From: Candidatus Uhrbacteria bacterium
Lineage (GTDB): Bacteria; Patescibacteriota; Patescibacteriia; 2-12-FULL-60-25
Assembly (NCBI GenBank): GCA_021413945.1
Contig: JAIOPK010000015.1
Span: 62,001-126,000, forward strand
Direction of reading: 5' to 3'
Length of the DNA stretch: 64,000 bases
Part shown: positions 46,981 to 55,569 of the stretch, in pieces
Position numbering within the stretch: position 1 is the first letter of the stretch
Layout: each line of letters opens with the position of its first letter
Translations under genes and position numbers: made by a program
Notes under the pieces: model-generated
Told to the model about the DNA's origin: nothing
What the model saw: the letters and a program-made list of their open reading frames with translations, nothing else
Database searches by the model: none

Positions 46981-48539
46981 ATCAACGGCTGTCCCGTCAT
47001 AATCGGCGGTGCCGGGATTTCCAAGAGCTTCAAAACGGTGGGTGCTACATCGGCCAACATACCGACGGGAGCGTTGAGCGAAAGATCTCCGCCGATGACA
47101 TCGCCGGAAGGCGCGCGGATGCCCTCGAGTTCTTTGCTTGCGATGATGAACGGTACAGGATTGGTCGAATGTTCTTTATCCATGTCGCCGGTCACGAGAT
47201 TTTTTACTTCCTCGGCATTGCCATGATCGGCCGTGATCAACACTGCTCCGCCGACGGCAAAGGCCGCATCGACAATCATGCCGATCGCTTTATCAACCGC
47301 CTCGCAAGCCTTGACCGTCGCCTGCTGATTTCCGGTGTGTCCGACCATGTCGGGATTCGCAAAATTCAACACGATGAAATCGTAGGAACCGGCGGCGATT
47401 TCCTTGACGACGCGTTCCGCGATGCCAAACGCCGACATTTCCGGAACCTCGTCGTAACTTGAAACGCGAGGGCTTGGAATAATCACGCGATCCTCGCCCG
47501 GAAATTCATCTTCGCGCATGCCGTTCAAGAAGAACGTGACATGGGCGTATTTTTCCGTCTCCGCGATGTGAAGCTGGCGTAATCCCGCATCGCTTATCAC
47601 CTTGGCCAAGCACGTTTCGATCGGCTGCGGCGGAAATGCGACTTCGATCGGCATATCTTTTTCATACTCCGTCATCGTGACGAAGAAGAGGTTCTTGATG
47701 TACTCGCGCGGAAACTTATCAAAGGCCGGAAGGGCGAATGCCTTTGCCATTTCTCTTGCGCGATCCGGACGATAGTTAAAAAAGATAACGGCATCCCCTT
47801 CTTTCACGGGAGCGGGTTGACCGATGACGGTCGGGACAAATTGCTCGTCATATACCTGGTTTGCATAGGAAGCTTGTAGCGCGGCTTGTGCGGAATCGGC
47901 ATGCTCGCCTTCCGCTTTCACGATCGCGTTGTAGGCCTTCTCGACGCGGTCCCAGCGATTGTCGCGATCCATCGCAAAGTAGCGTCCGGCCATGGTCGCG
48001 ATTCTTCCGACACCGAGCTCGGCCATCTTAGCTTCCAACTCGCCGACGAACGTGGTCGCGGAATTAAAGATTGCATCGCGGCCGTCGAGAAAACAATGCA
48101 CCGGAACATCCTTGAGCGCTTCTCGTTTGCAAAACTCGAGCAAGGCATTGAGATGCTCTTGTGCGGCGTGAACATTGCCCTGCGACAACAGCCCCATCAG
48201 ATGTAGACGCCCTCCCGTTGTCTTGATGTGGGCGACGGCTTTTTTGAAGGTCGGATTGGAATAGAACTCTTCCGTCTCGATCGCCAGCGTGATGCGCGGC
48301 AAGCTTTGGTAAAAGATACGGCCAGCGCCTATGGTGAGATGACCGACCTCGGAATTGCCCATTTCGCCCCAAGAAAGACCCACGGCACCCCCGGAACCGT
48401 GCACGGTCATGGCCGGATAGCCCTCGACGAGGCGTTTGAACACGGGCATCTGGGCATCGTAAATGGCATTCCCATCAGCTTGCGGTGCGATTCCGAAGCC
48501 ATCGACGATAATCAGAACAACGGGTTTAGGTCTCGACAT
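46977..48539 (-). CDS. gpmI: 2,3-bisphosphoglycerate-independent phosphoglycerate mutase
   Basis: A 520-residue glycolytic enzyme of normal size. VVLIIVDGFGIAPQADGNA carries the first metal site, the catalytic Ser is in GNSEVGHLTIGAGR (about residue 65), and VFLDGRDAI-like and FNYRPDRAREM follow. The second metal site is in VLITADHGNAEEV. It interconverts 3- and 2-phosphoglycerate. ATG 48539 is preferred over an upstream ATG (48557) because a TAAAAT -10 box lies 7 bases ahead of it. It is the first gene of the gpmI-nth-PAP2-mltG run. Confidence 0.96.
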   Translation of the reverse strand: MSRPKPVVLIIVDGFGIAPQADGNAIYDAQMPVFKRLVEGYPAMTVHGSGGAVGLSWGEMGNSEVGHLTIGAGRIFYQSLPRITLAIETEEFYSNPTFKKAVAHIKTTGGRLHLMGLLSQGNVHAAQEHLNALLEFCKREALKDVPVHCFLDGRDAIFNSATTFVGELEAKMAELGVGRIATMAGRYFAMDRDNRWDRVEKAYNAIVKAEGEHADSAQAALQASYANQVYDEQFVPTVIGQPAPVKEGDAVIFFNYRPDRAREMAKAFALPAFDKFPREYIKNLFFVTMTEYEKDMPIEVAFPPQPIETCLAKVISDAGLRQLHIAETEKYAHVTFFLNGMREDEFPGEDRVIIPSPRVSSYDEVPEMSAFGIAERVVKEIAAGSYDFIVLNFANPDMVGHTGNQQATVKACEAVDKAIGMIVDAAFAVGGAVLITADHGNAEEVKNLVTGDMDKEHSTNPVPFIIASKELEGIRAPSGDVIGGDLSLNAPVGMLADVAPTVLKLLEIPAPPIMTGQPLI

Positions 48540-48546
48540 AGCCCTT

Positions 48547-48552
48547 ATTTTA
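48547..48552 (-). promoter_or_regulatory. -10 box for leaderless gpmI transcript
   Basis: TAAAAT on the minus strand ends 7 bases before ATG 48539. No Shine-Dalgarno sequence is present. Confidence 0.5.
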
Positions 48553-48591
48553 GCCATTTTTCAGGCTTTAGCGCAATGATGTCAATAAAGG

Positions 48592-48620
48592 TTGACAATT
48601 TGGCTAATTTATGGTATTTT
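48592..48620 (+). promoter_or_regulatory. Promoter of the FHA-protein gene
   Basis: TTGACA (48592-48597), a 17-base spacer, and TATTTT (48615-48620). The start near 48627 leaves a leader of about 83 bases that can fold with GTTCC (about 48626) and GGAAC (about 48666) arms. Confidence 0.65.
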
Positions 48621-48709
48621 AGCATGTTCCTCGGAAGGCCGTTGGGACGCGCCCGGCCGCATGCCGGAACGATTTTGAATCTTCGAAAACACGAGAAGGA
48701 GAAGAAGAC

Positions 48710-50221
48710 ATGAGTGACAAGAACGACGACTTGGATCTCGACATGAGCGCCATCGCGGCCCGTACGCCGAGCGACCGCAAGGCCGCAGCCACCGTCACCG
48801 ACGACGCCGACGAGCATCGCGCGAGCGAGGACGACGGCGGAAGCGAGGGCGAGGGCGCCGACGAGGCGCACGCCGAAGCCGAGGCTCTCAGGGTCGAGGC
48901 GGAGGCCGCAGCCGCGACGGAAGCGGCGGAGCTCGCGGCGCGCGACGCGCTGGCCAAGGCCCAGTTCGAGAAGAGCTTGGCCGAGGCGGAGGCGAGCAAG
49001 GTCGACGAGCACGGGCCCACCCTGTCGGTGAGCCTCACGCCCGTTCCCCCGGCCCCCAAGGCCGAGGAGACGGAGGCGATCGGTTCCATGTGGGAATCGG
49101 ACGGCACGAGCGTGAAGCCCGACCAGGACAAGATCGGAACGGCCGAGCACGTTGCGGCACAGGTTCAGCCGGCCGTGAGCGTGTCCGAGCCGTCGGTGGT
49201 CGTCACGCCGTCGCTCGTGCCGGACCCGCCGGCGGCCGCCGCACAGCCGCCGGCCCCGGCTCCCCAGCCGGTGCCGAACAACAGCATGCCGGGGCAGACG
49301 CGGACGCAGATCCGCGTCGGCCGCGCCCCGGACAACGACTGGGTCATCGAGAACCCGGTCGTCAGCAAGCACCATGCGCTACTGACCCTGAACGAGGGCA
49401 GCATCAAGATCGAAGACCTGGGTTCCACCGGCGGAACCTACGTCGGCAACGAGCAGGGCGGATGGACGCGCGTCGTCCAGGGCTCGCCCGTGACCGTGAA
49501 GGTCGGACAGCGGTTCAGCTTCGGCAGCGTTGTGGTCAACTCGACGCGCGATGCGCAGAACCAAACCAACCTGCACTTCATCCAGAAGGACGGGAAGCTC
49601 TCGGCTTCCCAGATGTTCTTCCTGGACGGCGAGCAGCTCTCGGAGATGCACCGCAAGGAGCAGGAGCGGCTCAACGCCGCGGAGGCTGCGAAGCCCAAGC
49701 CGCCCACCACGGCGGAACAGGAGGCGAAGAGGCCGCTCAAGTCGCCCACCGCGATGCAGCAGAGCATCGCCCGGGGCAACTCGGATGGTAGCGGCCTCGG
49801 GCGCGCGCTCGGGATCGGCATGCTCGTCATCGGCGCGGCGGCCGTGCTCTTGCTCGGCCTCTACTGGGCCGCCAACCACCTCGACTTCGGTCGAAGGCCC
49901 GTGGTCGCGACCACCGAGACGGAAACGTCCACGGAGTCGGAGACGACGAGCCCCACCCCGACCGAGACGGCGGAGACGGACACGTCGACGCCGAGCACGG
50001 ACCCGGGCTACACCTGCCGCCCCGGCAGCGAAGTCGCCACCTGCAACCGCGTGGCGGACTTCGTCCTCGCGCGCGCGGACGGCGCGTCCTACTGGGACTG
50101 CTCGGGCATCACGGCCGATCAGTACCACGACCTGTACACGGTCGAGGATCCCACCGGCAGCCGCAACATCGTGATGAACACGTGCGCGTGCCAGCTCTGC
50201 GAGCCGACCGCCACACCCTGA
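48710..50221 (+). CDS. FHA-domain single-pass membrane protein, GC-rich class
   Basis: A 503-residue protein. Residues about 1-195 are acidic, Ala/Pro-rich and low complexity. The forkhead-associated domain (about 196-290) has the motif IRVGRAPDNDWVIEN, VVSKHHALLTL and LGSTGGTYVGNEQ, with the phosphothreonine-contact residues GR, SKHH and the NG-like Gly. A helical, basic stretch follows, then one membrane helix at about 370-392 (ALGIGMLVIGAAAVLLLGLYWAA). A Thr/Glu-rich spacer ends in a short domain with six Cys that may form disulfides (TCRPGSEVATCNRV, YWDCSG, TCACQLCEP). ATG 48710 has AAGGAG with 8 bases of spacing. A GC-rich terminator follows the stop. Confidence 0.85.
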   Translation: MSDKNDDLDLDMSAIAARTPSDRKAAATVTDDADEHRASEDDGGSEGEGADEAHAEAEALRVEAEAAAATEAAELAARDALAKAQFEKSLAEAEASKVDEHGPTLSVSLTPVPPAPKAEETEAIGSMWESDGTSVKPDQDKIGTAEHVAAQVQPAVSVSEPSVVVTPSLVPDPPAAAAQPPAPAPQPVPNNSMPGQTRTQIRVGRAPDNDWVIENPVVSKHHALLTLNEGSIKIEDLGSTGGTYVGNEQGGWTRVVQGSPVTVKVGQRFSFGSVVVNSTRDAQNQTNLHFIQKDGKLSASQMFFLDGEQLSEMHRKEQERLNAAEAAKPKPPTTAEQEAKRPLKSPTAMQQSIARGNSDGSGLGRALGIGMLVIGAAAVLLLGLYWAANHLDFGRRPVVATTETETSTESETTSPTPTETAETDTSTPSTDPGYTCRPGSEVATCNRVADFVLARADGASYWDCSGITADQYHDLYTVEDPTGSRNIVMNTCACQLCEPTATP

Positions 50222-50263
50222 CGCACCTTCCCCCGCCCCGACTCAAGTCGAGACACACTACGC

Positions 50264-50300
50264 AAGCGCCCCGGTCCAACTGGATCGGGGCGCTTCTCAT
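50264..50300 (+). terminator. Terminator of the FHA-protein gene
   Basis: AAGCGCCCCGGTCC pairs with GGATCGGGGCGCTT (14 pairs, one wobble; 50264-50295), then CTCATTTTC. Confidence 0.8.
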
Positions 50301-50320
50301 TTTCATCATTTTTTTCTCTG

Positions 50321-52336
50321 CTAGAAGATACGGTAGGTCGGTTTGGTTGTATTGAGGACATCGGGAGTTACCGTGATACTCGCCGTGGCGGTTTTAGTTA
50401 CGCCGAGCTCGGTGTAGCGGGCGGTGACGGTTCCTGTTGCTTGCTGACCTGAACAAAATGTAAGGATTTTTCCGTCGCCCGGATACAGAAGTTTGGGATC
50501 ATTCACTGTAATCGTCGACGAGATCGAAACGTCTTTGCTCACGCCGCTTGCGTAGATCGCGTACACTTTGTACGGCACGCTTGCGCTACATGTCACGGTG
50601 GTCGGACCCGTAAAACGAATCTCGACCGACTGAAGCGCCGTGGCAGACTTGGGCGCCGAGTGAACGACGCTTGCGGAAACCGTTCGTGAACCGACCGAGT
50701 CGCGATAGGTCGCATTCACCGTGATGGTCCCCATGAAGACGGGCGTCAGATAATTACCTTGCAGACTGCCGTCACTCAATCGGGCGAGCGAGAACGATGT
50801 GTATGCCGTCAGCTCATCGGACTGACCGTCGGATTTGATACCGAACAGTTTGAGCGTCACGGTTTGTCCGCCGATTGGCGCGGAAGGAGAAGGCAACAGT
50901 CTCAAACTTTGATACACGCGGCCGCTCTGTGTTGGTTGTGTCGTCGGTGCTTTTATTACAGGCTGGGTTAAGGTCGGTTCATTGATTCTGATAGGCGGTT
51001 TGTCCTCGGGATTAGGTTCAACCGGAACCGTTACATCCGGGATACCGAGCGCAACCATCAAGCGCGCGCGTATCGCTCTCGACTTGCTCACGAGTCGCGT
51101 ATCGGCAAGCTTGTCGAGCTCGACGTCGATCACATCGAGACGTGACATAAGATCAGCGACAACACGGGTGCGGCCATCGAGCAGGCTCACGCCGGCCAAG
51201 ACGTCATCGACGCCTTCATCGATGCGGACGAGCTCGCGGTAGCGAGTGTCGATGGCGTCGTTTTTCACGATGACATCGCGCAAAAGCCGAAGCTCCGTAA
51301 GCGATGAAGGCTCGGCCAAGGCGGATGGCAAAGCGAGCTGTGCCGAGTCATCGCGAAGAGCCGGGTAGCGAGAACGGGACAAGAGTGTTGTCGCGATGTG
51401 CAGTTCCCCGCGTAGTAATCCGGCTCTGTCGCCCATCACGGGAAGGAGACCGCGGATATTGGCGAGCGACGTTTTTGCATTGGCCGGATTCATGACCGCA
51501 AACGCGAGCTGGCGCTGGGCATACGCGGTAGCCAAACGCTCGCGATCCTCTTTCGACGCCAACGTTAAATGCAGACGCTCCGAGGCACTGCGAAGGAAGG
51601 CAGGGGCCAAACCGGCTTGTTTGGCGCGCTCGTCAAAACGTAAGCGAACAGCGCCCATGTAGTCGCGATCGAACTTAGTGTCTTTCACTTTCTGTTCCGC
51701 CGGCCATGCATCGTCCTTGGTTAATTTGCGTACGGGTTTCTTGCAATCGTTGGCGCCAAAGCTCCCCCATTGATCGTCGGTGAGCAAGACTTCTCCGCTC
51801 GCTCCCGTTGCGAGAACGCCGACGGCTGATTCCGTCACGGCCGCTTCCGTGCAGGTTGGCTGTTTGATGATGCCGTAGGATGTGCCACGCACGGTAGCGA
51901 CGACATCGCTCGTTGTGACTTCCATCGCGCTATCGACATCGAGCAATTTAAGCATGCGATTCCAGACGCGGCCGGCGTTCACCTTGAGACGGATGACGGA
52001 GCTCTCCGAGCCCGAACCATCGGCCGGGGCTTCCGCGATGACGAGCTCGGTATTTTCATCGAGGCGCGTGACGCCTTGGTCGCCCCAGAGGATTTGCGCT
52101 TCCGAGTCTGCACCGGTTTTGACCGTGTTGCCGGTATGGATCTCCTGCACATCCGCAACGACCGACCAGACATCGCCTGTTTTAAATTCCGTTGTTCCCT
52201 TTACGGTTTGCACGCGGATCGCCGGCAATTTTTCCGCCGCAACCGAGCCGACGGACCAGAACCACGTTCCTCCAATCACAAGGAGAAGGATAGCGAGGGC
52301 GCCGCCGCTTAATGCGAGAATACGGGACTTGTTCAT
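50321..52336 (-). CDS. FecR-domain membrane protein with C-terminal Ig-like domains
   Basis: A 671-residue protein with an N-terminal anchor (about 8-29, LSGGALAILLLVIGGTWFW). A FecR domain (about 45-165) has AEAQILWGDQGVTRLDENTELV-type strands and VVATVRGTSYGI. A helix-rich region (about 220-440) is rich in Ala, Leu and Arg. Two Ig-like (Big2) modules end it (about 480-670), with AIYASGVSKDVSISSTITV. No sigma-factor gene is adjacent, so it is not a classical FecR anti-sigma. The start has a TAGATA box 6 bases upstream. It lies between the FHA gene and tRNA-Pro. Confidence 0.85.
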   Translation of the reverse strand: MNKSRILALSGGALAILLLVIGGTWFWSVGSVAAEKLPAIRVQTVKGTTEFKTGDVWSVVADVQEIHTGNTVKTGADSEAQILWGDQGVTRLDENTELVIAEAPADGSGSESSVIRLKVNAGRVWNRMLKLLDVDSAMEVTTSDVVATVRGTSYGIIKQPTCTEAAVTESAVGVLATGASGEVLLTDDQWGSFGANDCKKPVRKLTKDDAWPAEQKVKDTKFDRDYMGAVRLRFDERAKQAGLAPAFLRSASERLHLTLASKEDRERLATAYAQRQLAFAVMNPANAKTSLANIRGLLPVMGDRAGLLRGELHIATTLLSRSRYPALRDDSAQLALPSALAEPSSLTELRLLRDVIVKNDAIDTRYRELVRIDEGVDDVLAGVSLLDGRTRVVADLMSRLDVIDVELDKLADTRLVSKSRAIRARLMVALGIPDVTVPVEPNPEDKPPIRINEPTLTQPVIKAPTTQPTQSGRVYQSLRLLPSPSAPIGGQTVTLKLFGIKSDGQSDELTAYTSFSLARLSDGSLQGNYLTPVFMGTITVNATYRDSVGSRTVSASVVHSAPKSATALQSVEIRFTGPTTVTCSASVPYKVYAIYASGVSKDVSISSTITVNDPKLLYPGDGKILTFCSGQQATGTVTARYTELGVTKTATASITVTPDVLNTTKPTYRIF

Positions 52337-52398
52337 AGGGTGTATCTAAGACGTGAATATAGCGTGAAACGGGAGGGAGATCAACCTATGACAAATAC

Positions 52399-52427
52399 TT
52401 GATTCATCGCCCAAGTCCTGCTATTCT
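52399..52427 (+). promoter_or_regulatory. tRNA-Pro promoter
   Basis: TTGATT (52399-52404), a 17-base spacer, and TATTCT (52422-52427). The start near 52434 gives a precursor with a 5' leader of about 105 bases. Confidence 0.6.
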
Positions 52428-52447
52428 CGTCCCGCTTAGGAGATCGA

Positions 52448-52538
52448 TCCGTCGGGCTATATCTTCGCTAAAGAGCTTGATATAGTCCCTCCTACGTTCG
52501 CACAAAGAAAAGCTAGCTTTTCTTTGTGCTCACTCCGT

Positions 52539-52547
<9 letters not shown>
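52448..52547 (+). repeat. tRNA-Pro 5' direct repeat and palindromic leader hairpins
   Basis: A 14-base sequence (TCCGTCGGGCTATA) occurs at 52448-52461 and again at 52534-52547, where it covers the first bases of tRNA-Pro. Between them are two hairpins: GGGCTATATC with GATATAGTCC (52454-52488, nested in copy one) and a perfect 28-base palindrome (52501-52528). Confidence 0.7.
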
Positions 52548-52614
<67 letters not shown>

Positions 52615-52616
52615 TA

Positions 52617-52646
52617 TAAAACACCCGCCGATTGGCGGGTGTTTTA
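52617..52646. terminator. Bidirectional terminator after tRNA-Pro
   Basis: AAAACACCCGCC, GATT and GGCGGGTGTTTT form a 12-base-pair stem with U-runs in both directions. It also ends the convergent yibE/F gene. Confidence 0.9.
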
Positions 52647-53858
52647 TTAATGTCGATGTGTTTTGCTTTCGACGGGAGCTCGTAACATCGCCCACGTCGC
52701 GAGGAGCGCGGTGATCGGAACCGTGAAGACGAGGCCGATCGTACCGGCGAGCGAGCGGACGACTTCATCGGTGACGGAGTCGAAGTTGATGAACTTGAGC
52801 CAGGAACCTCCGAACTGCTGGTACAGGAGCAGTGTCGTCAGCGATGCGCCGACGTATGCAAACACGAGCGTGTTGGCGAGGGCGCCCATGTGGTCGCGGC
52901 CGATGACCATGCCGGCTGTAAATAATTCCCGAAAGCCGATCTTTGGATTCGCACTGCGCACTTCTGAAACGCCGGAGGCAATGGACACGGCGACGTCCTC
53001 GAGAACACCAACCGCGGCGATGATGATGCCGGCAAACAAGAGCCCGCGCGGATCGAGCAAGGGGTTCTTGTTGAAGAATGCGTGGTCGTCTTCCGTTGAA
53101 ATTCCGGAGAGGCGTGTCGCGTCGACGAAAATAAGTGAGATGAAATACGCGACAAGGGCGCCGCCCATCGTTCCGACGGAAATCACGATCGTTTTGCGAT
53201 TCCAGCCCATGGTGAGCGCACTTGAGATCAGCGTGAACAATCCGGCGAGTACGATCGCAAGCGGTACCGCATTCACGCCACGCAGATAGAGCGGGATCAA
53301 GATATAGCCGATCATCGCGATCGAGATGGCGATTCCCGCGGCAACCTTGAGACCTTGCCAACCGGACAAAAGCACGAGCGTCAGCACGAACAAAACGATG
53401 AGCAAGATCATGGCGCTGCGGCGATCAAATCCTTCAAGATACAAGTTCCAACCCGCTTCACCGTTCTGCATGAACACAACAACCTTGTCGCCGGCATGAG
53501 GGTCGATGTTGTAGGGATTGGATCCGACATCGGAACGGATCTCGCGGACCTGCGTGAGCATCGGTCCGGAAAGGAAACGGACGCGGTAGATTTTTACCTG
53601 CTCGGCGCCGCCCGGAATCGTGCTTGCGCCGATACCCACCGACTCGACCACGCCGCGTTCATACTGACCCTCGCGGTCCGTGGCGTTGTTCACCGGAGCG
53701 CCACTTCCGTCTGTGCCATTCGAGGTTCCGGTTTCGATGGGCATCGTCGAGGTCACGGCCTCGCTCGTCGAGGTCGTTTGGGCGAGCGTGATCTGCGGAA
53801 TGAGAAGCAGACCGACAACAAGCAGCGCGTAGCGCGTCATGAGAGATCGGAAATTCAT
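52647..53858 (-). CDS. YibE/F-like multispanning membrane protein
   Basis: A 403-residue protein with an N-terminal signal or helix (about 8-25). A soluble extracytoplasmic region (about 25-140, with VRFLSGPMLTQVREIRSDVG) precedes about seven helices. The YibE/F hallmark sits in VAAGIAISIAMIGYILIPLYLRGVNAVPLAIVLA (about 175-208 in overview), then GVLEDVAVSIASGVSEV. ATG 53858 overlaps the stop of the nuclease gene (ATGA). A transport role has been suggested for relatives, but the function is not established. Confidence 0.85.
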   Translation of the reverse strand: MNFRSLMTRYALLVVGLLLIPQITLAQTTSTSEAVTSTMPIETGTSNGTDGSGAPVNNATDREGQYERGVVESVGIGASTIPGGAEQVKIYRVRFLSGPMLTQVREIRSDVGSNPYNIDPHAGDKVVVFMQNGEAGWNLYLEGFDRRSAMILLIVLFVLTLVLLSGWQGLKVAAGIAISIAMIGYILIPLYLRGVNAVPLAIVLAGLFTLISSALTMGWNRKTIVISVGTMGGALVAYFISLIFVDATRLSGISTEDDHAFFNKNPLLDPRGLLFAGIIIAAVGVLEDVAVSIASGVSEVRSANPKIGFRELFTAGMVIGRDHMGALANTLVFAYVGASLTTLLLYQQFGGSWLKFINFDSVTDEVVRSLAGTIGLVFTVPITALLATWAMLRAPVESKTHRH

Positions 53859-55318
53859 ACGGATGTTTCGGTCCATGGAAAAGGCTTGGTAAATGTTTGG
53901 ACGTCTTTGGCGTTACGGCGCATCCATGCGAGGACATGATTCGTCGCCTGCACGTCTTCACGATTGTACTGGATAATCGCGTCGAGGATGGAACGGTCGC
54001 CCGACTCCATCCAGTTCTCGTAAGCGAGTACCGACTCTCCCCCGCCTTTTACATCCCCCTCCCAAGCAAATCCAAGGAACTTGGCGATGGCTTTCAGACT
54101 GTAAAAATGGAGCGGGAACACGGCATGGTTGCGGACGATTTCTTTCAAGTCGACCATCGAGTTGCGGAAGCGTTCCAAGTCTTGATTCTCTTCATCGCCA
54201 TAGCGTCTCGATAGTACCGAGAGACGCGTGATTTCATAGTTGGCGTAATGGTAGACGGTGTAGCGTTCCGGCAACGTGCCGATCCAAGCGAGGAAGTTTT
54301 TCCACATTCGTTCTTCATCCTTTGGTGTATCGGCAACAAAGGGCTTGTACTCGCCATTGACCCAGAAACCAAAAAGATAATCGAGGTCCAGAGGCGGATA
54401 GCTTTCAATATCGAAGTGAATTTCCAAGCCCATCGTCGGATCGAGGAACGGTTTGCGGATCATGACGGATTCATGGACCAAAGATTCGGCTTGGCGGCGG
54501 ACAGACTCGAGTGCATTGCGTGTGAGACCGGGAAATTGTCCTTCCAGTTTATCGACGTCGAGGATCGCGGCGTCATCGATAGTGAGAATGCCGAGCGAGC
54601 GGAGCGCTTTCAGCTTTTTGACATCGACGTTGAAGAGTAACGCGATATCGCGGCGAGATTGCGCTAGACGCAAACACGCCTTACCCCACGGCGACGTGTC
54701 ATTACAGCTCTTGCGATAGACGGGTGCCGGCATTTCTCCGGTTCGCATACGCTCGATTTGTTCCACGATCGAGGCGAACTCGGTTTGAAAAGCGGAAGCA
54801 TCGAATGTGAGGCGCTCGCCATCGCCGTTGATGATGGCCGGGTGGGATGGAAAGTGGCCTTGGACGCGGTCGAGGAGGGTCGCGTAGAACGAGAGCTGGC
54901 ACATGTGCTGTTTCTTCAATTCATGCGCACGCTTCACGTCTACGGGAACATAGAAATAATCGCCGAGCAGGCTTTTGCCGGGTTGGCGTTCAAGAAGGTC
55001 GGGTTTGCCGCTCCAGTCGCCGTCGACGAGCCAGCCTTGGTAGATGACAGGAACGCCTTCGCGCATGAGTTCGAGGGTACGCGCGGCGCCCTCTTCCGCG
55101 TTCTTGATCTCGCCCAAGTCGACGGGGGTGCCGTATTGGCTCGCGATGATATCGCGTTCATGCGTCAGACCATCGGCCAAACGCTTCTCCTCTTCCTTGG
55201 TGAGCGGTCGGCGGTCGGCGGGGTCGCCAAAGCGCTCCCAGTAGGGCCAATGCGGGCATTGGAAGAAGCGGTAGAAATCGCTTCCGGTGAGCGGGGCGGA
55301 TCGTTCCATGGCCTGCAT
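53855..55318 (-). CDS. TM0106-type RecB-like nuclease with RNase H-like domain
   Basis: A 487-residue protein. The N-terminal half is a Cas4/RecB-like PD-(D/E)xK nuclease: GDWSGKPDLLE (about 100-110), then VPVDVKRAHELKKQHMCQL (about 125-143), with cysteines FFQCPHWPYW near the N-terminus. The C-terminal half (about 285-475) is an RNase H-fold exonuclease-like domain, with HFDIESYPPLDLDYLFGF, YHYANYEITRL and QYNREDVQATNHVL carrying the acidic residues. Start ATG 55318 overlaps the stop of the upstream gene (TGATG). It is probably a DNA or RNA nuclease of repair or defence; no CRISPR array or cas genes are present. Confidence 0.82.
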   Translation of the reverse strand: MQAMERSAPLTGSDFYRFFQCPHWPYWERFGDPADRRPLTKEEEKRLADGLTHERDIIASQYGTPVDLGEIKNAEEGAARTLELMREGVPVIYQGWLVDGDWSGKPDLLERQPGKSLLGDYFYVPVDVKRAHELKKQHMCQLSFYATLLDRVQGHFPSHPAIINGDGERLTFDASAFQTEFASIVEQIERMRTGEMPAPVYRKSCNDTSPWGKACLRLAQSRRDIALLFNVDVKKLKALRSLGILTIDDAAILDVDKLEGQFPGLTRNALESVRRQAESLVHESVMIRKPFLDPTMGLEIHFDIESYPPLDLDYLFGFWVNGEYKPFVADTPKDEERMWKNFLAWIGTLPERYTVYHYANYEITRLSVLSRRYGDEENQDLERFRNSMVDLKEIVRNHAVFPLHFYSLKAIAKFLGFAWEGDVKGGGESVLAYENWMESGDRSILDAIIQYNREDVQATNHVLAWMRRNAKDVQTFTKPFPWTETSV

Positions 55319-55569
55319 CACACCCGATTTTTCCATTCTTGTATAGCGATGGCCAAGATGCGCATGGTCATGATGTGGCCGATCACGAACGACGATAGGA
55401 GGGCGAGGAAATGCCAAAGCGGCCAGTAGCTCAGCAGGAAGAAGTCGGCGACGATGGCGATCGGCTGCAAGATCAACACCCAAAACAGGACGCCGACGTA
55501 GTAGACGCAGCGGCTCCCAGGAGGCCACGCTTCCGCGAGAAGCGGGTTGATCGGTTTCTTAGTAGGCAT
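55318..55569 (-). CDS. Small two-helix membrane protein, 83 aa
   Basis: An 83-residue protein with two predicted helices (about 24-46, YVGVLFWVLILQPIAIVADFFLL; about 50-70, WPLWHFLALLSSFVIGHIM). The start ATG 55569 overlaps the end of the spermidine-synthase-like gene by 11 bases, and the TGA overlaps the start of the nuclease gene (TGATG). The tight overlap at both ends argues that it is a real gene. Family not recognised. Confidence 0.65.
   Translation of the reverse strand: MPTKKPINPLLAEAWPPGSRCVYYVGVLFWVLILQPIAIVADFFLLSYWPLWHFLALLSSFVIGHIMTMRILAIAIQEWKNRV

Noticed and set aside
48545-49375. A 276-residue frame on the minus strand opposite the FHA gene start
   Set aside because: It overlaps the FHA promoter and gene and reads as reverse-strand noise (Arg- and His-rich, no membrane pattern).
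49379-50128. A 249-residue frame on the minus strand opposite the FHA gene
   Set aside because: Antisense shadow of the GC-rich FHA gene; composition is Arg/Ala/Leu-rich and low complexity, with no start signal.
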